Part shown: piece after piece, positions 6,010 through 7,215 of the stretch
How positions within the stretch are numbered: position 1 is the first letter of the stretch
How the letters are laid out: each line of letters opens with the position of its first letter
Assembly (NCBI GenBank): GCA_026708165.1
Contig: JAPOVO010000065.1
Coordinates: forward strand, 1 to 7,215
Direction: 5' to 3'
Source of the DNA: Chloroflexota bacterium
GTDB taxonomy: Bacteria; Chloroflexota; UBA11872; VXNJ01
Length of the DNA: 7,215 bases
Made by a program: the position numbers and the translations under genes
Notes under the pieces: generated by a model
What the model was told of the DNA's origin: nothing
Seen by the model: only the letters and a program-made list of their open reading frames with translations
The model's database searches: none

Positions 6010-6118
6010 CACAAAAGCGGGAGATTTCTTAGATCGTCACCGAGACGCCCGCCCAACCCAACAATCCCGTTAGCCGAGAACCCTCCCCCACGCTTAGACA
6101 TATGGAAGGGCGATCCTG

Positions 6119-6478
6119 ATGGAGGGGCGCACGTTCGATCTAAGCCGGATCGCCAGGGCCGCGAAGTACTCGTACAAGGGACTGCGATACGCCGTCGTCA
6201 GGGAAGCCGCGTTCAGGCAAGAACTGATTCTCGCGGCAATTCTGGTCCCGGTGGCCGTCTGGCTGGGAGACAGCGGCGTCGAACGAGCCTTGATGATAGG
6301 CGTATTGCTTATCGTGCTGATTGTCGAGCTATTGAACTCCGCGATTGAGACGACGGTCGATCGGATCGGTGCCGAGTTTCACGAACTGTCCGGGATCGCC
6401 AAAGACCTCGGCTCGGCCGCCGTGTTCATCTCGCTTATCACCGTGCCCATAGTGTGGACGTTGGTGATGCTCAATTGA
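6119..6478 (+). CDS. dgkA: Diacylglycerol kinase, prokaryotic integral membrane type
   Basis: DgkA phosphorylates diacylglycerol to phosphatidic acid with ATP in the inner membrane, recycling lipid left after periplasmic glycan or osmoregulated-glucan synthesis. It has a trimeric three-helix architecture. The 119-aa length matches the family (about 120). An amphipathic N-terminus (KYSYKGLRYA, 16-25) leads to REAAFRQE (28-35), then helices at about 36-50, 55-76 and 98-118. The signature ELLNSAIETTVDRIG (70-84) and KDLGSAAV (95-102) are present. E29, E35, E70, N73, E77, D81, K95 and D96 align with E. coli catalytic positions at an offset of one. The AAFRQE segment resembles the Gram-negative DgkA type rather than the Gram-positive undecaprenol kinase type. 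The ATG at 6119 follows GGAAGGG (6104-6110) at 8-nt spacing. An ATG at 6102 is out of frame and stops at once. Confidence 0.95.
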   Translation: MEGRTFDLSRIARAAKYSYKGLRYAVVREAAFRQELILAAILVPVAVWLGDSGVERALMIGVLLIVLIVELLNSAIETTVDRIGAEFHELSGIAKDLGSAAVFISLITVPIVWTLVMLN

Positions 6479-6493
6479 AGCGCGGGAGTTCTA

Positions 6494-6524
6494 CGGCAGA
6501 GACTGAAGGCTAGACCTTCCGCCG
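6494..6524 (+). terminator. Weak hairpin between convergent dgkA and the membrane-protein gene
   Basis: GAAGG (6505-6509) and CCTTC (6515-6519) form a 5-bp stem with loop CTAGA, enclosed by CGGC (6494-6497) and GCCG (6521-6524). It starts 15 nt after the dgkA stop. No T tract follows on either strand, so termination is only a guess from its position between convergent genes. The rest of the 224-bp gap shows nothing else. Confidence 0.2.
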
Positions 6525-6702
6525 CACCGCGTTCGATTCAGCTTCCGTTGTGAGCCGCCGCATCCTCACGGGCGATCCGCGGAACAGGCACCGCCTGGCG
6601 TTTGCTCCTAGCGCTATCCAATCCGGAGAGACAGCGTACGAGGCTTTCAATCAGAAGCTCTCTAACCGTCGAAAGGAAGTTTTCCGCTCCACTCTGTGCT
6701 CG

Positions 6703-7131
6703 CTAGTCCGATCCGCTGCGCAAGAGACGACGGCCGGCGGCGCACGCCACCAGCACGTACAGCGGATCAATGAATCCCCAAAAGGTCAGACGGATGTCCG
6801 ACTGACCGGCGTCTCCAGCCACAAGGTCGTCGAACCAGTTCCACAAGAACCACATGGATAGGAACGCCGCAAGATATAGCAGAACGTTGGCTTCCAGATA
6901 CGCCCGGCTAACTCCGTCCCCGCCGCTTCCCTCCGTCACGCGTTTTAAGTGGTAACCGACCATCAGCGAGACAATCACCCCAATAGCCATGAACACGTCG
7001 AGGATGCTCCAGATTTGATCGACGTCCACCGCATCTTCATAGAAGGCGCTGAATATGAAGTGCAACGCAACCGCCAGCGCGCTCGCGCCCACCACCAAGC
7101 CAACGAGCTTCCGTACCATCGCCATAGTCAT
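6703..7131 (-). CDS. Unrecognised four-helix membrane protein
   Basis: I do not recognise this 142-aa protein. Hydrophobic stretches suggest four transmembrane helices at about 9-30, 41-62, 80-99 and 117-136. A polar, charged segment (YEDAVDVDQ, 31-39) follows helix 1, a basic-acidic glycine-rich loop (63-75) lies between helices 2 and 3, and an acidic loop (101-113) precedes helix 4. Helix 3 is rich in aromatics, ending WFLWNWFDD (94-102), and helix 4 begins FWGFIDPLY (117-125) with charges at the membrane edge. The C-terminus is short and basic (RRLLR). Two starts are possible. The ATG at 7131 is only 3 nt from the AAGGGG site (7135-7140), whereas the third codon, also ATG (7125-7123), has a more usual 9-nt spacing and is the likelier start. 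It is convergent with dgkA. The clean hydrophobic periodicity and ribosome site make it a real gene; its function is unknown. Confidence 0.8.
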   Translation of the reverse strand: MTMAMVRKLVGLVVGASALAVALHFIFSAFYEDAVDVDQIWSILDVFMAIGVIVSLMVGYHLKRVTEGSGGDGVSRAYLEANVLLYLAAFLSMWFLWNWFDDLVAGDAGQSDIRLTFWGFIDPLYVLVACAAGRRLLRSGSD

Positions 7132-7215
7132 CGTCCCCTTCTAACGACCGAGCCGCCGAGCGCACACTCCTCGACTGCCGCGATTGCTGCTGCTACCACT
7201 ACAGTCCGAGTTTAG

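Noticed and set aside
5818..6348. Plus-strand open frame of 176 codons overlapping dgkA
   Set aside because: It overlaps dgkA in another frame and is Arg/Pro/Ser-rich without recognisable motifs; it is a shadow frame.
6550..6861. Plus-strand open frame of 103 codons overlapping the membrane-protein gene
   Set aside because: Low-complexity composition, no ribosome site, and an overlap with a better-supported minus-strand gene.
7086..7100. CGCCCACCA followed by CCAAGC, similar to the tRNA-Val 3' end and its flank
   Set aside because: The match is short and interrupted, and lies inside the membrane-protein coding region; no tRNA arm accompanies it.
1..7215. CRISPR array, insertion sequence, prophage or toxin-antitoxin system
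   Set aside because: No regular repeat-spacer series, transposase or integrase motifs, or paired small overlapping genes were seen on either strand.

Overview
This window is bacterial chromosomal DNA of moderately high GC. It holds seven protein genes I accept and two tRNA genes, with no phage, IS or CRISPR signature. Both tRNAs have the CCA end encoded and no intron, which fits a bacterium. The phylum cannot be fixed from the window. Gene content and a GNRA-capped CCCCGC/GCGGGG intergenic hairpin would fit an uncultured Chloroflexota (SAR202-like) or proteobacterial genome, and the diacylglycerol kinase resembles the Gram-negative (E. coli DgkA) type. This placement is inference only.

Left half, minus strand, read from right to left: an APH-fold small-molecule kinase (2040-2915, GTG start), tRNA-Asn(GTT) with a well-formed sigma70-type promoter just upstream, a DUF899/thioredoxin-fold protein with a CxxC motif (1138-1767), and a secreted Cu/Zn superoxide dismutase (179-904). 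The superoxide dismutase carries an unusual N-terminal extension with its own cysteine pair. The last two genes point to oxidative-stress or redox functions, although a 233-bp gap separates them.

A roughly 300-bp divergent intergenic region (2916-3216) follows, with a REP-like double hairpin and a perfect 12-bp palindrome. The right half then runs on the plus strand: molybdopterin molybdotransferase moeA (3217-4503), a GC-rich hairpin, tRNA-Val(CAC), a 274-bp spacer with a long nested inverted repeat (4773-4838), a second and unrelated APH-fold kinase of visibly lower GC (4916-5839, GTG start), and dgkA (6119-6478). A convergent minus-strand gene for an unrecognised four-helix membrane protein (6703-7131) closes the window.

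No shared pathway links these genes, and I see no convincing new multi-gene system. The most interesting items are the inverted repeat next to the low-GC kinase and tRNA-Val (possible acquired segment), the superoxide dismutase extension, the unrecognised membrane protein, and the candidate operator palindromes.
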